Shown: positions 34,179 to 45,419, counted from the stretch's first letter. The stretch is DNA of 64,000 bases from Glyphotaelius pellucidus (GCA_936435175.1 OW386559.1:18340264-18404263), one strand, 5' to 3'. The notes: a model not told the origin generated them from the sequence alone. Numbers and translations are program-made.

Positions 34179-35357
34179 AAATTTCATAATGCTAGAGCTC
34201 AAAGAAAAAAAGAATTGTCCAATTTGTTGCAGTCGTTCGGAATTTATGCGCTTACAAGCATTTCGGAGATTTATTTTTATTTAAATTTGTGGAAGTTTGT
34301 AAATATAATAAAAAATAGCACTATTTATTATACAGTCTTTATAATCGTTACGAATTATATTTTTAATATAGGAACTCTCATCTGACATTTATTCGAGCTT
34401 GTCCCAAAAAAACAAAACATATTCTAATATTTGAATTTTCTGGAGCAGCAGCGACCAATAGGTAGGAGCCTGAGAATCTACCATCATAGAGCCCACAAAT
34501 ATATCAAAATCGTTTCCATGGCAACGATTTGTTTTCTGACGTTAGCAATAACTCGCTTTTATTAGCGACAGAAAACGTTTAACAAATATAATATATTAAT
34601 ATTTATTGTTTCATAACGCCAGAGCTTACCATTTAGCAGTTTCGCATTTATAATATTAGTATGGTAGTACGGGTTATGGTTTTGAGAGATTCAATTATTG
34701 CAATGCACTCGGCTGAAAATATTGAAAATTGGTTTGAAATTAAATGAAATTTTCATTAGAATTAAATGCAGTAATAAACAGAGAGCAGATTGGATTCCTC
34801 GATTATTTGTCATTCATCTGCGTTTATACATGGTAGGTACTACACTGGCATTCAGCGGCGCCCACAGTGTTTTTAATCAGAGTAGTCAGCCGGAAAACTG
34901 CAAATTAATTGAGATTAAAAAACTGACTTGGTATGTTTTCGCTAATGCCCAATGCACACGAGGCTAGTATTTCAAGCCAGTATAGCAAGCTAGTACGCGG
35001 GGATCCTGTCCTGACAAGATCCTGGCTAACTATTCTGGCTTGGCATAAACCAGACCATTATCTTAGACCATTCATTGCAGTGGTAACCACACGTCCGCGT
35101 CCGTCTGTAGAGAAAAATGAACAGCTTACGTAAAAGAAATATTAAACGCAGAAGGTCCATTTTATTAACAGATGGCACTGTTTGCTACATTTGTGATTTG
35201 TACCGAAAGGCACTGCCTTTTTTAACACTAACACAAATGAGTCTTCCTAAGCGCATTGCGTACATATGAACATTTTAGTTCTTGCTTTTGACATTGTAGT
35301 AGGGCCGTCGGTGGGCGCGTGCGCCGTTCCGATTCAAAATACTTTCTCATTTGTACT
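34179..35357. other. no gene seen
   Basis: AT-rich DNA with some GC-rich patches (34970-35110). Short open stretches have no recognisable domain. Confidence 0.35.
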
Positions 35358-35960
35358 TTTTTTTTTTTTTTTTTTATTATTATTTCCAACAAAAACATAC
35401 TTAACAAATACAGATAAAATTGGCAATTTAAATAGGTAATCCCGCGAAGCTGCCACATGGCTGCTTGTCTGCAGGTTCTACCTCAATATACATCCATTAC
35501 CATTTGAAATAACTAAAAAACATATTTATAAAATTTAAAATTGTAAAGAAGAAAGCAAATAGAGACAATCAAATCCTAATGAACTGGTTGGTGCAACCTA
35601 CTTTACAGTTAATGAAAATAAATACATTAAAAAAAAAAAAAACAACATTTTATGTTTACAAAGGCATACAATATTTAACAGATATGTATCTATCATTCAA
35701 GAAAAAAGTAATATATTCTTAATATTTAGAAACCATTACATCATCAATCTTTCTTTTTCATCTTTGAACATTTTTTTTACAGATATACTGATTTTTCACT
35801 CATAATCCACATCTTCACAATTTTTATATTTATACTCTCATTTTCCTCAATAACAAATCTATTTTTGATTTTATTAAAAATCACCGGTACACAGTACTGC
35901 AGCGTTCGGCTTCCATACTTATTTGATATTTTAGGTATATTTAGGCCTTTTTTTTCTGTG
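35358..35960 (-). pseudogene. LINE C-terminus and 3' end with A tail
   Basis: Minus-strand LINE end: the peptide LNIPKISNKYGSRTLQYCV, then PVIFNKIKNR (35850-35960), resembles the conserved C-terminal 'P-x-x-x-x-YG-x-R' region of several insect LINE polyproteins. Downstream on the minus strand it becomes untranslated sequence and ends in a pure A run (T run at 35359-35376). RT core absent. Confidence 0.55.
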
Positions 35961-36915
35961 AGTCGTGTGCTGTGACATTACATTACATTACTATTTTTAA
36001 GGTAATTTACTTAGAGGTAACACACAATTTTACGCGAGGAGTGACATATTAGTATTTAGTACTAAAACTATGAAATCAAAAGCACTACAATTGACGTACT
36101 TTTTGCTTGCCACTCTGAGATTTCTAAACCGCGTGGAATTTCACCGTGTATTTTTGGAAGTGTAGATTGATTTCTTGCAATAATTAAAACAAAAAAAAAA
36201 ATATACTTACATATATATTATTTATATTTTTATGCGAGTAAGGTAATGCTTACGTGCGTGTATGGATTCCGAGCCTCTGCCGGCGTCGGTATGAAGTCGG
36301 ACGCTTTTAAGGCCACTTAATCAAACACTGAGTTTATCTCAAGGAACAAAGGCTTTGTTTAAACTTTGAACTATGTATTTAGCGGAGAATTCAAACCTTG
36401 CCTCTAATTTAGGACTTAACTGGAAAAGTTTGAGAAAATCTACGCTTTGCAATTTCAGACAAATACGTTGTTCAATATATGGGTAAAGGAATATTAGAAG
36501 ACAGCGAGTGAATGAAAGAATAAGTCAGGGATGTTTGCAGAAGACGTTGCGCGTAGAGATGGGTCGATCGATCATTTTACGTGACCCGGATCGCTCACAA
36601 GCCGCTGGCAAAGTGATCGGACCGATAGTACCCGCTCTTTAATCGCTTACTTTACTCATCGAAAAATGCCATAAACTAGAGAAGGGAGATCGATGCGCGC
36701 CGTTCACCGATAAGTTGAAAGTACCCATTGCACCCGAGACCCTAGTACTCGTCACCTGATCTTCGATCGGCTATTTTCGTTTTACGTTAGTAGGTAGTAG
36801 GTAAGTGATAGTCGATTCTAGTTTTCAGATATCTACCAACTTGAGTATTTTTCGGTCGCGAGAACGAGATTCGAGATTCCAAAACTCAAACAAACCGGAC
36901 TGTGCTGACGATCGA
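35961..36915. other. no gene seen
   Basis: AT-rich, with a moderately GC-rich patch at 36540-36790 rich in GATCG words. No gene model or element boundary could be supported. Confidence 0.35.
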
Positions 36916-37312
36916 ATTTTTTTAAATGGCGTTTCATTGGTGGTTCGTGATCGGGTTACAATGATCGGGTAGTTCACGGCTTACCCAACATTTGACTAGA
37001 AGAGAAGTGAAGTATATTGGGTTGGTGTATGTATGCATATGTTGGTAACAATGTATGAATGTGAATGAAGCAAGTAATATGTGCCAAGACTGAGGTGTGT
37101 GGTAGTCTATCCTTCTCACCCACCCCTGCGGGGTAAGGGCGCGATAGTTAGTTAGCTAGTTAAATATCATCATGTCAATGACGTTTCTCGAGTTGTCATA
37201 TTTTTTTTTAAATGGTGTTTCATTGGTGGCTCCTGATCGGGTTACAATGATCGGGTTGTTCACGGCTGACCCAGCATTAGATTAGAATGGAACAGTGTTT
37301 ATATTGGATTGG
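36916..37312. repeat. direct duplication of a ~112-bp segment (family K)
   Basis: 36916-37030 and 37200-37312 share TTTTTAAATGG(C/T)GTTTCATTGG followed by GATCGGGTTACAATGATCGG. The first copy continues into CCACCCCTGCGGGGTAAGGG (37121-37140), absent from the second. Possibly LINE-derived. Confidence 0.65.
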
Positions 37313-37597
37313 TTTACTATATATGGTATTAAAAATATGCTAATCCGGAATGTTAACTTTCAGTTATGATTAGTTAAACCGTTGATTAATCGTCATTTAA
37401 TTGAAGGATGGCGCTAATGATACTGAATGAATGCATTATTAATTTGATTTGGATAATTTGCTAATCATAACCCTAATCATATTTGAAGAACGTAGTTGAT
37501 TGAGTGGCATCAACAATCATGAAATAAAGAGAATTATCATGATTTAAATCACACACTTGTAACTACAAAGCCGTTGGATGATTTGCATTTTTTTTTA
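37313..37597. other. no gene seen
   Basis: AT-rich spacer. Confidence 0.4.
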
Positions 37598-37857
37598 CAT
37601 GAGCTCCACACAGGAGGCCCTGAGGAAAATAACTTCCCTCAGGGCCTTTGTCATCTTTGGGGATGCTATGGGAGGGTTTATTTTTAAGGAAAGGAAGGAG
37701 GGGAGAGTTCTGGGAAGAAAAAGGGTTTAAAGGGTGGGTAGGAATCTGGGGTTCATTGTGTCCTGGTCATCCGCCTCCAAGACCTGGAATAAACCTCACC
37801 CCATGAACCCGGGCACCCCTGCTAAATCGCCAAACGTAGCGAACCACTTGGGGTTCG
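37598..37857 (-). mobile_element. LINE-H-related non-coding retroposon, 5'-truncated
   Basis: A minus-strand copy with an intact 3' hairpin and the CTGTGTGGAGCTCATG end plus an A tail. It is truncated at the CCAAGTGGTTCGC block. Confidence 0.75.
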
Positions 37858-37860
37858 CAC

Positions 37861-37900
37861 TTTCACAAAAACGGGGTTGCATAATCCCGTTTTTGTGAAA
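37861..37900. repeat. perfect hairpin
   Basis: TTTCACAAAAACGGG (37861-37875) and CCCGTTTTTGTGAAA (37886-37900) are exact reverse complements around a 10-bp loop. It lies at the truncation point of the neighbouring retroposon. Confidence 0.9.
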
Positions 37901-37925
37901 AGTCGGGGTATGCAATATTAAGGGT

Positions 37926-38230
37926 GCTCAGTAAGGGTCGTGGGGTAAGGCTCTCGACTAGCAATCCAGAAGTCGCGGATTCAAATCCCGGCGTGCGCAA
38001 ATAAAATTTGTTTGATTAATTTGTGTTATTTCTTAAAAATGGTCTTAGCTGTGTTTGGTGCTCGGATCTGAATAACCAAATACTTTTTACCTTCCGATTC
38101 CTATTTTCTTCCCCTTCCCACTATCTTTAGCCTAATAACGTACCCCAATCGGTAATATTCTCACTGGCTCCAGATGGTTGGGAGAAGTTCGGACTGTAAT
38201 GTGGTGTTCTCGTAAAAGAAATAATAAAAT
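37926..38230 (+). mobile_element. SINE-A with head and internal deletion
   Basis: Head (GGGTAAGGCTCTCGACTAGC, B box GATTCAAATCC), linker TTTGATTAATTTGTG, then a jump to GTCTTAGCTGTGTTTGG in the body and on to the 3' end. The CGCCCTGGTG segment is deleted. Confidence 0.7.
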
Positions 38231-38247
38231 GATGTTTTTTGTTTGGT

Positions 38248-38284
38248 TCCATGACAGTTAAACTCTAACAGTTGGCCCCCATCA
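38248..38284 (+). repeat. single-copy relative of the 46-kb minisatellite edge
   Basis: GGTTCCATGACAGTTAAACT then CTAACAGTTGGCCCCC resembles the left edge of the array at 46000-46030 (GGTTCCATGACAATTGATCC, GACAATTGGCCCCCC). Confidence 0.5.
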
Positions 38285-38839
38285 TGGTTTAGGGAAAATA
38301 CGGTATACCTACTTACACAAAATATAACCACGTGTCTCCGAAGGGATCTGCAGAGAGGATGCACCACCGAATAACTAAACTATAAAATATATTTTCTTTC
38401 AAGTAACTACGTCAAGGATAAATCTACTTGTCTACATACTGTATACCAGCGTATATTTTATTCAATTCCTTATTAAGGAGTAGACTTGTAACTGGGTCGG
38501 TAATTTGGAGTTCACACCAAGTAAAATATTCCCTCACGTTGCAGAGAGTTCGGAAGAAATTTCTAAGATTTCTATACACGGGGGAGTATGGATGTTATCC
38601 GTGACTCCATCCTACCAACTTTCTTTTGGGTATGCTCGGAATGAACCATCTACGGGTCAGAAGGGATGTACACATTGCTACGCATTTCTTCAGATTGATC
38701 CGCGGATGATTTGAAAACTCAGCTATCATGGAAAGCATTCATTTCTATATTCCAAATGGGTATCTTCACCACAGCATAGTCTGTTCTATCTTCCGGCCTG
38801 TAGGACTGAATTGCCAATGGTCATGCCGGTCGGGAGAGC
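38285..38839. other. no gene seen
   Basis: No supported gene. Short open stretch 38505-38714 without a domain. Confidence 0.35.
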
Positions 38840-39045
38840 AATTTTGCTGTTAAACAGAATTAATTCGGATTTCGACATATTTAGCGTTAGTGAAGCTGCC
38901 TTTAAAAGCTCTATTAGTGCTTGTATAGTTCGTATGCCTAAGTGTTCATTGTAATTCTGTTACAAATAGTATTTTAAAAACGAATTAAAATGTAAAATTT
39001 GGTCATGTTTTTGAAATAATAAATTGAATTGAATTGAATTGAAAG
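38840..39045 (+). repeat. LINE 3' end with (TTGAA)n tail
   Basis: AT-rich sequence ending in four TTGAA-type repeats (39022-39044), a tail common to some LINEs. No coding part was recognised. Confidence 0.45.
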
Positions 39046-39889
39046 AACAAAAAATCGAGACTGTCAATAAGTACATTCGTTTGACATCCATACCAACTTA
39101 CGGCATTTTTAAATACGATTTTCGGTTTGACATTGGTGAAATTATTATTTTATAATTATTATTATTTCTTGGGGCCAACTATCGAGAGAATTGACGGGTC
39201 ACCGTTTTTTTAAACTGTTTTATCTTTTTTGGGAACTTGATGCATTTTGGTTAACAAAATTGAAATTATTGTTTGCTTCTGATGGTTGAATAAGTCTGAA
39301 ACGCCTGAGAAGACATGGCAGTAGTTTTTTTCAGTAATGTAGTTAATCTTGAGGTTTTTTTACCTTCATTACATTTGTTTTTAACTCCACGATAACTTTA
39401 ATTCGGTTTTTGTCTTTTTGAGTTATTCCTTTGTTTTAGAATTTTGTTGTAGAATTCCATCTACAATTTTCTATTACAACTTTGAGAATAGTTTCTTATT
39501 AAAGATGAATTGAGATTGCATGATTGAATTGAGGTGCACGTGCATATTAAATTTGAAAGCATGATTTATAGTGTTACCAAATGTTAAAAGGCTCTTTGTT
39601 ACTCGTAATACGTAACAAAGGAAATTTTAACTTTTAGTCAATCAAACTACTTTATTGCTCCCTAGTGAGTTCGTAGCTAGAATATGCATCTCTTGTACGG
39701 TCTCCTATTTATTCTTGTAACTTATATAGCTTAGAAAATGAAGCTTCTATAGCTTGCAAAATGTACAAAGCAAGTTTCTTCGATATATTCAACGTAAGTT
39801 AACCCGTCAGGCTAATTTGTTCGCTTTTCGGAATATCAGGTCTCATAGATATCATTGTCTCCCCCTTACTTAACATAGTGATAAATAAG
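39046..39889. other. dispersed AT-rich repeat related to flanks of the LINE at 40.36 kb
   Basis: 39175-39310 contains GACGGGTCACCGTTTTTTT and TTCTGATGGTTGAATAAGT. Similar blocks occur at 40287-40345 and 41106-41165, on the two sides of the LINE-H insertion. Confidence 0.5.
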
Positions 39890-40345
39890 ATTTAAACGGT
39901 GTTAGAAAGAGAAAACACCACGTTTTATATTCTAATCTAAAAATTAAGCACAAAATAAGTAAATTGTGAACCTTTATGAAACCAAAGTTTCAGATCGCAA
40001 TTTGGAAAAAAAAAATACTTTAAAATTTTTTTATTTATTATTTTTTATGGAACGACAAAAAATTTAGGTGATGATAACGTTTGTAATACATTTGTCTAAT
40101 AAAATATGTAGATATTTAAAAAAAAAAAATCGTTTTTAGTAATTTTATTTTGAAAAATGCCATTTAACACTTTTTTATGTTTGCAAAATTTTTGTATTTC
40201 AGTGTGTGAAAATTTCATTTTTTGATATTGGCAAATAATGCACAAAAATATTATGATTTTATAGCGTCCAAATATCATTTTGAGGGATGAACTGACGGAT
40301 CACTGTTTTTTAAGCTGTTTGGTTTTTCTTTGCGAACTTTGATGT
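39890..40345 (+). repeat. dispersed repeat (family E), copy 1, left part
   Basis: Contains CACCACGTTTTATATTCTAA, then ACATTTGTCTAATAAAATAT, also found at 43690-43990. It is split from 41106-41300 by the LINE-H insertion. Confidence 0.6.
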
Positions 40346-40355
40346 ATTTTTCGGA

Positions 40356-41103
40356 ATGATTCGGAATGATAATCTAGTCTCCTTCAACGGAAGCAATCTC
40401 CCGAACAGGCCTTCCATTGATATGCTTGGTGTAACTCTAAGTGACCAGCTCAGGTACGTGGGCTCCATCGAGGCCAGAGTTAAGTTAGCCTCTCAGAAAC
40501 TGGGCGTACTGTACAGGGCCCGCAGATACTTTAATAGTACACAACTGCTAACCCTGTACAAATCGCAAGTGCGCCCCACGGTTGAATTTGGCAGCCACCT
40601 CTGGTCTGGAGTCCCAAAATACCTGAAAAAAACCCTCGACTCTGTGCAGAAACGGGCGGTCCGTTTGATAGATTCTCCTAACTTAACAAATGGACTGCAA
40701 TCTTTAGAGCACAGGCGTCAGGTGGGAATGCTGTCCTTGTTCTACCGGTATTACAATGGAAGATGCTCCGAGGAACTAGCGTCACTGATCCCCTCGGCAC
40801 CGGTGCATAGTCGGGAAACACGCCAAACACGCGCTCAACATTTGTACACGGTTGACATTAGTCACATGAGAACGGGTCGTTTCTACGACTCGTTCTTGAG
40901 TTCAACAGCCCGGCTGTGGAACGATTTGCCGGCTTCTGTGTTTCCTCCCTCCTACAATATGGGTCTCTTCAAGACCCATGTTCACTCCTTCCTCTCCTCA
41001 ACAGCACCCTCCACACAGCATCTTCAAAGATGACATAGGCCCTGAGGGAAATTATTTCCCTCAGGGCCTCCTGTGTGGAGTTAATATAAAAAAAAAAAAA
41101 AAA
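40356..41103 (+). pseudogene. LINE-H pol C-terminus (225 codons, open) and 3' end
   Basis: The longest coding piece of LINE-H, open from 40356 to the stop at 41031-41033. It covers the RT thumb and C-terminal domain of a CR1/Jockey-like element: SIDMLGVTLSDQLRYV, LYKSQVRPTVEFGSHLWSG, RAVRLIDSPN and ARLWNDLPASVFPPSY. Catalytic palm and endonuclease are missing by 5' truncation, so it cannot be autonomous. The 3' end carries a folded structure (41009-41080) and an A tail (41088-41105). It sits inside an older repeat, which resumes on the other side. The frame is undamaged and it nearly matches the copy at 16250-16715, so it is young. Confidence 0.88.
41009..41080 (+). other. three-way-junction structure at the LINE-H 3' end
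   Basis: An outer stem pairs CTCCACACAG (41009-41018) with CTGTGTGGAG (41071-41080). Inside it lie a small hairpin CATCT-TCAA-AGATG (41019-41032) and a perfect 14-bp hairpin (GGCCCTGAGGGAAA with TTTCCCTCAGGGCC, loop TTA, 41038-41068). The polyprotein stop codon lies within the small hairpin. The same design recurs in other copies, coding and non-coding. It is likely the site by which the reverse transcriptase selects its RNA; that role is inferred from LINEs generally. Confidence 0.75.
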
Positions 41104-41105
41104 AA

Positions 41106-41300
41106 TTGTTTACAAAATTGAAAATATGGTTTGGCTTGTGATGGTTGAATAAATTTGGGACGCCGGATTTCAATATTTATACCAACTTATTATGAAGGGT
41201 ATTTTTGAAGTTGAATTGAATATCTTTTACGTTTGAAATTGGTACATAATGCACAAAAAATATAACTGTCGGCGATCAACTGTCCGGTCACCAGTTTGGC
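41106..41300 (+). repeat. repeat family E/39-kb repeat, right part after LINE-H insertion
   Basis: TTTACAAAATTGAAAATATGG, in part, and GTGATGGTTGAATAAATTTG continue the repeat interrupted at 40345. Confidence 0.5.
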
Positions 41301-41640
41301 TTTCTATCCGCTACAAGCTACATAGTCGGATAGAAGTTACAACGGAGTTATCTACGATATGTTGATAACCTGTGGAAATATCACCCTCGAGGGCACTTTT
41401 CGTATGGGGTGGGTGAGCTTCGAGTTTTGAGCTTTCGTACAAGTTCACGTAACTCTGAAATACTACAAATACGGAATCAATAATCCGTTGAACTGTGTAA
41501 CTACGGGAATGTACGTTATCAATAATATATTATACGAGTAGTAGAGTATAGTAGAGAGTATAGTAGAGTCTATATATATAATGGTAGAGGATAGTATGCG
41601 AAGGGAATATTACTTTATAGACGGTAATAGGATATTCTTC
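41301..41640. other. no gene seen; short (GTAGAGTATA)-type repeat
   Basis: 41535-41572 contains several AGTATAGTAGAG repeats just before the MITE. Confidence 0.5.
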
Positions 41641-41644
41641 TTAA

Positions 41645-42072
41645 GGCCCCGTATCCGAGCACGAAAAGAAGAAGATGGTGAGATATGTAATTACGAATAT
41701 TGGAGAGAGCGCGCTAATATTTCAAACGATAAAATTGAAGCGAAAATTCTGAAAATATTTAATAAAGACACGACTCGTTTAGAAAAGAGCAAAAATCTCG
41801 TTGGGGTTGTCTAAAACAACGTTCAAAGAAACACTGTGAATCTTTTGATACATATAACTTGTTAAATAATAGAGACAGGCTTGAAAATAAAAAATTTCGG
41901 GGCATACTTTGCGATTTTTTTTATCGAGGAAATTTCATATAATTTGCGTTTCGGCGTGGGGATTGTATAGATATTATCTTCAAAAATTACATATATTTTT
42001 TTAAGAGCTTAAAAACTTCAAATGTTCAAGGGAGATATGCAAGAAATCGGTAAAAATTCGGAGAGCAGCGGC
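41645..42072 (+). mobile_element. TTAA-flanked MITE (MITE-T), copy 2
   Basis: 428 bp between TTAA at 41641-41644 and 42073-42076. Left end GGCCCCGTATCCGAG. The conserved peptide EEDGEICNYEYWRERAN is present and its frame continues to a stop at 41812-41814, further than in the other copies. Interior blocks (GGAAATTTCATATAATTTGC, GTTTCGGCGTGG) match copy 1. Confidence 0.8.
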
Positions 42073-42149
42073 TTAAACCCTCAGGCATAGGGCATATTTT
42101 TTCAGAAAATCAGAAAATTTCTACTCTGCAATAAAATGCAAACAAATCG

Positions 42150-42446
42150 AATATTTCTGAAAGTATCCAAAAACTAAAAACAGTTTTCGAAATGTTTCAT
42201 TTGTCTAAAATAATAGATTGTCTAAAAAGTATTTAAAGAAACTCTGTGAATTGTTTCGTTCATATAACTTATAAAATAACTGAAAAAGACGTTGATAATA
42301 ATTTTGCGATTTTTTTTCTATCCAGAGAATTTCATACAATTGCGGTTTCGGTGTGGAGAATGTATAGATATTAGCTTCAAGAATAACATTTTTTTAAGAG
42401 CTTTAAAACAAGTATTTAAGGAAAATATGTAATAAATGCGGAAAGC
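42150..42446 (+). mobile_element. MITE-T, partial copy 3
   Basis: The right two thirds of the element (GAATTTCATACAATTGCGG, GTTTCGGTGTGGAG) ending GAAAGCCGGGCCCTAAG. The left end is missing and the right TTAA is altered. It lies 75 bp after copy 2. Confidence 0.6.
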
Positions 42447-42651
42447 CGGGCCCTAAGTATAAGTCTATGGCATGTAAAAATGTCTAAAATATGATACTAA
42501 TAAGTCTATGAAATAAATAAATAAATTTCTTTAGTCTTCCAAACTTTGTGGATGAGTTCGTGGAGAGACGGCAGCACAAAATTTTAAATTTCATTTAATA
42601 ATTTGTGTAGTTTCGCAATTAAAGTAAATAAATAAAATATATTGCCTCTAG

Positions 42652-43033
42652 AGTCCAAGCTGCCGAAATGAGGTACTTGAGAGAAGTGGCAGGGATTACA
42701 AAATGTGATCATATAAGAAACTCGACAGTCTGAGACGATCTAAACATTGAACCACTGCTACTCTTCATAGAAAACATGGGCATGTACTAAGAATTCCTCA
42801 TGAGCGAATTCCGAGGAATATACTATGTGCGATTCCAGAGGGTAGACGTCCAGTGGGCCGCCCCAGACACAGCTGGTCGAAGCAACTCCAGAAATTGTGT
42901 GAGGAGAGGATGGGACTGCCATGGACGGAGGCCGAACAGTCAGCACAAGACAGGGACGTATGGAGGAGCCTTGTCGATGCAATGGGTCCCCGACCCGAAT
43001 AGGATAAGGGGATGAAGATGATGATGTTGATGA
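42652..43033 (+). pseudogene. RTE-like LINE C-terminus with (GATGAT)-type tail
   Basis: The peptide AAEMRYLREVAGITKCDHIR, then after frame damage GRPRHSWSKQLQKLCEERMG and AEQSAQDRDVWRSLVDAMG, with a stop at 43000-43002. This is the characteristic end of RTE-type and related insect LINE polyproteins (R-G-R-P ... W ... AQDR..W). It is followed at once by GATGATGATGTTGATGATG, the short-repeat tail typical of that group. The RT domain is absent; an early stop and frameshift are present. Confidence 0.75.
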
Positions 43034-43689
43034 TGTTTTTGGCGATGTTTTTTTTAGCATATAAGGAACCAGTGGCAGTTTCAGCGTTATTGTTAAGTGC
43101 TGCCACCAGCATAAGGGATGTGTGATTTCGTTCGAGTTTCAACATTATTTACGAATTGCTTCACCTTAAACCGTAAATCAATGAGCACACAATGTAAATC
43201 TAAATGCCCTTTCTGTTCTTCAATTTGCTTCATTGGTAATAATGGTAAATACTTCGTTAAATTCATTTCAAGGAACGATCTCAAAATACTGAAAATTTTG
43301 TAGAAATAAAGAGCTTACACCGTATTTTGATAGCCTCCCCAGGCCAAATAAAATAATACCTCCCTTGTTGCCAATAGCCGCCTCCTTAATCCCCCTTCGA
43401 GTTCCGTCCCTACCTTATCGGCGGGGGCTTTCAATTCTATTTTTGGAGAAAAAAACCTTTTCGGATTTTTGGATTCATGTTCTTCTGACGTAGCGTAATT
43501 GAAAAGTTGTTTTGACGATTGACGCGTAAATATAAAAAATATTAGAATTTTACAAAAAATATACATTTTATTAAACCTAAATGGGCTTCTCGCCCCTTGA
43601 ATGGTAGGAGACCATATTTGTCCCAGCTCACATGCGTCACATATAAATCGCCGTAACTCCCTTGTTATCAAAGAAACAATTATGTTCTT
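43034..43689. other. no gene seen
   Basis: Moderately GC-rich patch at 43320-43430. Open stretch 43315-43716 (minus) shows no domain. Confidence 0.35.
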
Positions 43690-43990
43690 AACTATGTTAG
43701 AAAGGCAAATCACCACGCTTTATATTCTAATCTTAAAAATATCGACCATAAAAGTAAAATGTACACCTTTATGAAACCAAAGTCCTGAATCGCAATTTGA
43801 AAAAAAAAATTGAAACATAATTTTTTAATAATTATTTATATATGAAAAGACAAAAAAGTGAGGTGACAATAACATTTGACATACATTTGTCTAATAAAAT
43901 ATTTAGGTGTTGTTATTTTTTATCGCGAGGTAAGCCATTTTTGAAACTTTTTTTATGTTTGCACGCAAAATTTTTATATTTTGAAAAATA
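43690..43990 (+). repeat. dispersed repeat (family E), copy 2
   Basis: Aligns with 39890-40215 (CACCACGCTTTATATTCTAA, CCTTTATGAAACCAAAGTC, ACATTTGTCTAATAAAATAT). Confidence 0.65.
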
Positions 43991-44461
43991 TATGTTTATT
44001 TTAAGTTATAAAATTTGAAAGCGTATTCTATCACCTTTCAAAAACAGTTTTTAATTTTGGAATATTATCAGAAATATTCCACTTATTTGTATTCTATTGT
44101 AAAGCGGAAATATTTTGACCATCTGAAAAATACGCCGAAATTTCGAAGGGATTATATACCTGTGAATACTTAACCATAGTTATTTGTTCAAAACAATTAG
44201 ACGCAATTGTGGAGGCGCGTGTGATTCCCGGGATTCCGGTTCTCAAGATCCCGGGATTGAAAGCTCTATCGTCGGCAATTGAACACGTGTGGCAGACAAA
44301 GTGTTGTTCCCAAACCACACCAATAACATCAGTAAATCTATGCTTTGTTGTTTAGTGCGCAAATTGATCACTAGATGTCACTCATGTTTCAGATATCAGT
44401 GTTTGGATTAAAGTCCATGACAACTAAATAGTTGTGGCGTGGGACCATAATTGTATTTTTT
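43991..44461. other. no gene seen
   Basis: AT-rich; a GATTCCCGGGATTCC and ATCCCGGGATTG pair at 44222-44260. No supported feature. Confidence 0.35.
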
Positions 44462-44462
44462 T

Positions 44463-44910
44463 TTTTACATTAACTCCACACAGGAGGCCTTGAGAAAATA
44501 ATTTCCCTCAGGGCCTATGTAATCTGGGATGCTATGTGGAGGGTCTTTTTGACAATAGGAAGGAATGAACATTGGTCTTGAAGAGACCCATGTTGTAGGA
44601 AGGAGGAAACACAGAGGCCGGCAAATCGTTCCAAATCCGAGCTGTTGAACATAAGAACGAGTCGAAGAAGCGATCCGTTCTCATGTGACAAATGTCAACC
44701 GTGAACATATGTTGGGCACGCGTTTGGCGTGTTTCCCGACCATGCACCGGTGCCGAAGGGATCAATGACGCTAGTTCCTCGGAGCATCTTCCATTGAAAA
44801 TACCGGTAGAACAAGAATAGCATTCCCACCCGTCGCCTGTGCTCTAAAGATTGCTATCCGTTTGTTAAGTTAGGAGAATCTATCAAACGGACCGCCCGTT
44901 TCTGCATAGA
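44463..44910 (-). pseudogene. LINE-H pol C-terminus and 3' end, minus copy
   Basis: A minus-strand LINE-H end with the peptide SAPVHGRETRQTRAQHMF, then DLPASVFPPSYNMGLFK, the 3' structure (hairpin slightly decayed) and an A tail (T run at 44456-44465). A frame break lies near 44800, and the 5' truncation at 44910 falls close to where the 16.25-kb copy begins. Confidence 0.8.
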
Positions 44911-45171
44911 GTAAATGAAATGGTGATTGTAAATTTTTACTTAAATATTTATTGAAGAGAGAACAGATGTTATTAAAGCCTTTTTGTAACCTTTTGTGTA
45001 GTTAAATCAATACACAAGCCACCTCTACGTTTGTATTTACGTTAATTAATTAACAAAAAAAACTTGTTTAATTATCGTGTAGAATTCGCATCAGATCTGT
45101 TTTGTTTCAGCTCAAAAAGTGAGTTAAGAAAGATGAAAATAGTCGCGTTGATGAATTAAAACCGATGGCTT
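44911..45171. other. no gene seen
   Basis: AT-rich spacer. Confidence 0.4.
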
Positions 45172-45320
45172 GCCGATTATGCGCCGGCGCGTGCCGAATA
45201 GCCGAATAAAATTAAAAAAAAAAATTTGAAATGCGATTTTAAACCTTATGTATAAAGAAAATGTATGAAGGACAAGGTCAGAATTGTTTGGGGAATTCTT
45301 GTTTTTGACGTAACAGATAT
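45172..45320 (-). repeat. dispersed repeat (family G), copy 2
   Basis: Reverse-complement relative of 4062-4220, with CTTTATACATAAGG and CGCGCCGGCGCAT. Confidence 0.55.
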
Positions 45321-45419
45321 AAGAAACACACCAGCCAACAAGAATATTTCTATGACTTCCCAAATGTCATTTATGGTCATTTCTCCCACGATTTGAGCTG
45401 TCAAACTGTGAGCGTCGCG

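Noticed and set aside
42758..43145. Minus-strand open frames opposite the RTE-like LINE end
   Set aside because: The plus strand carries the recognisable LINE C-terminal peptide; the minus frames are its shadows.
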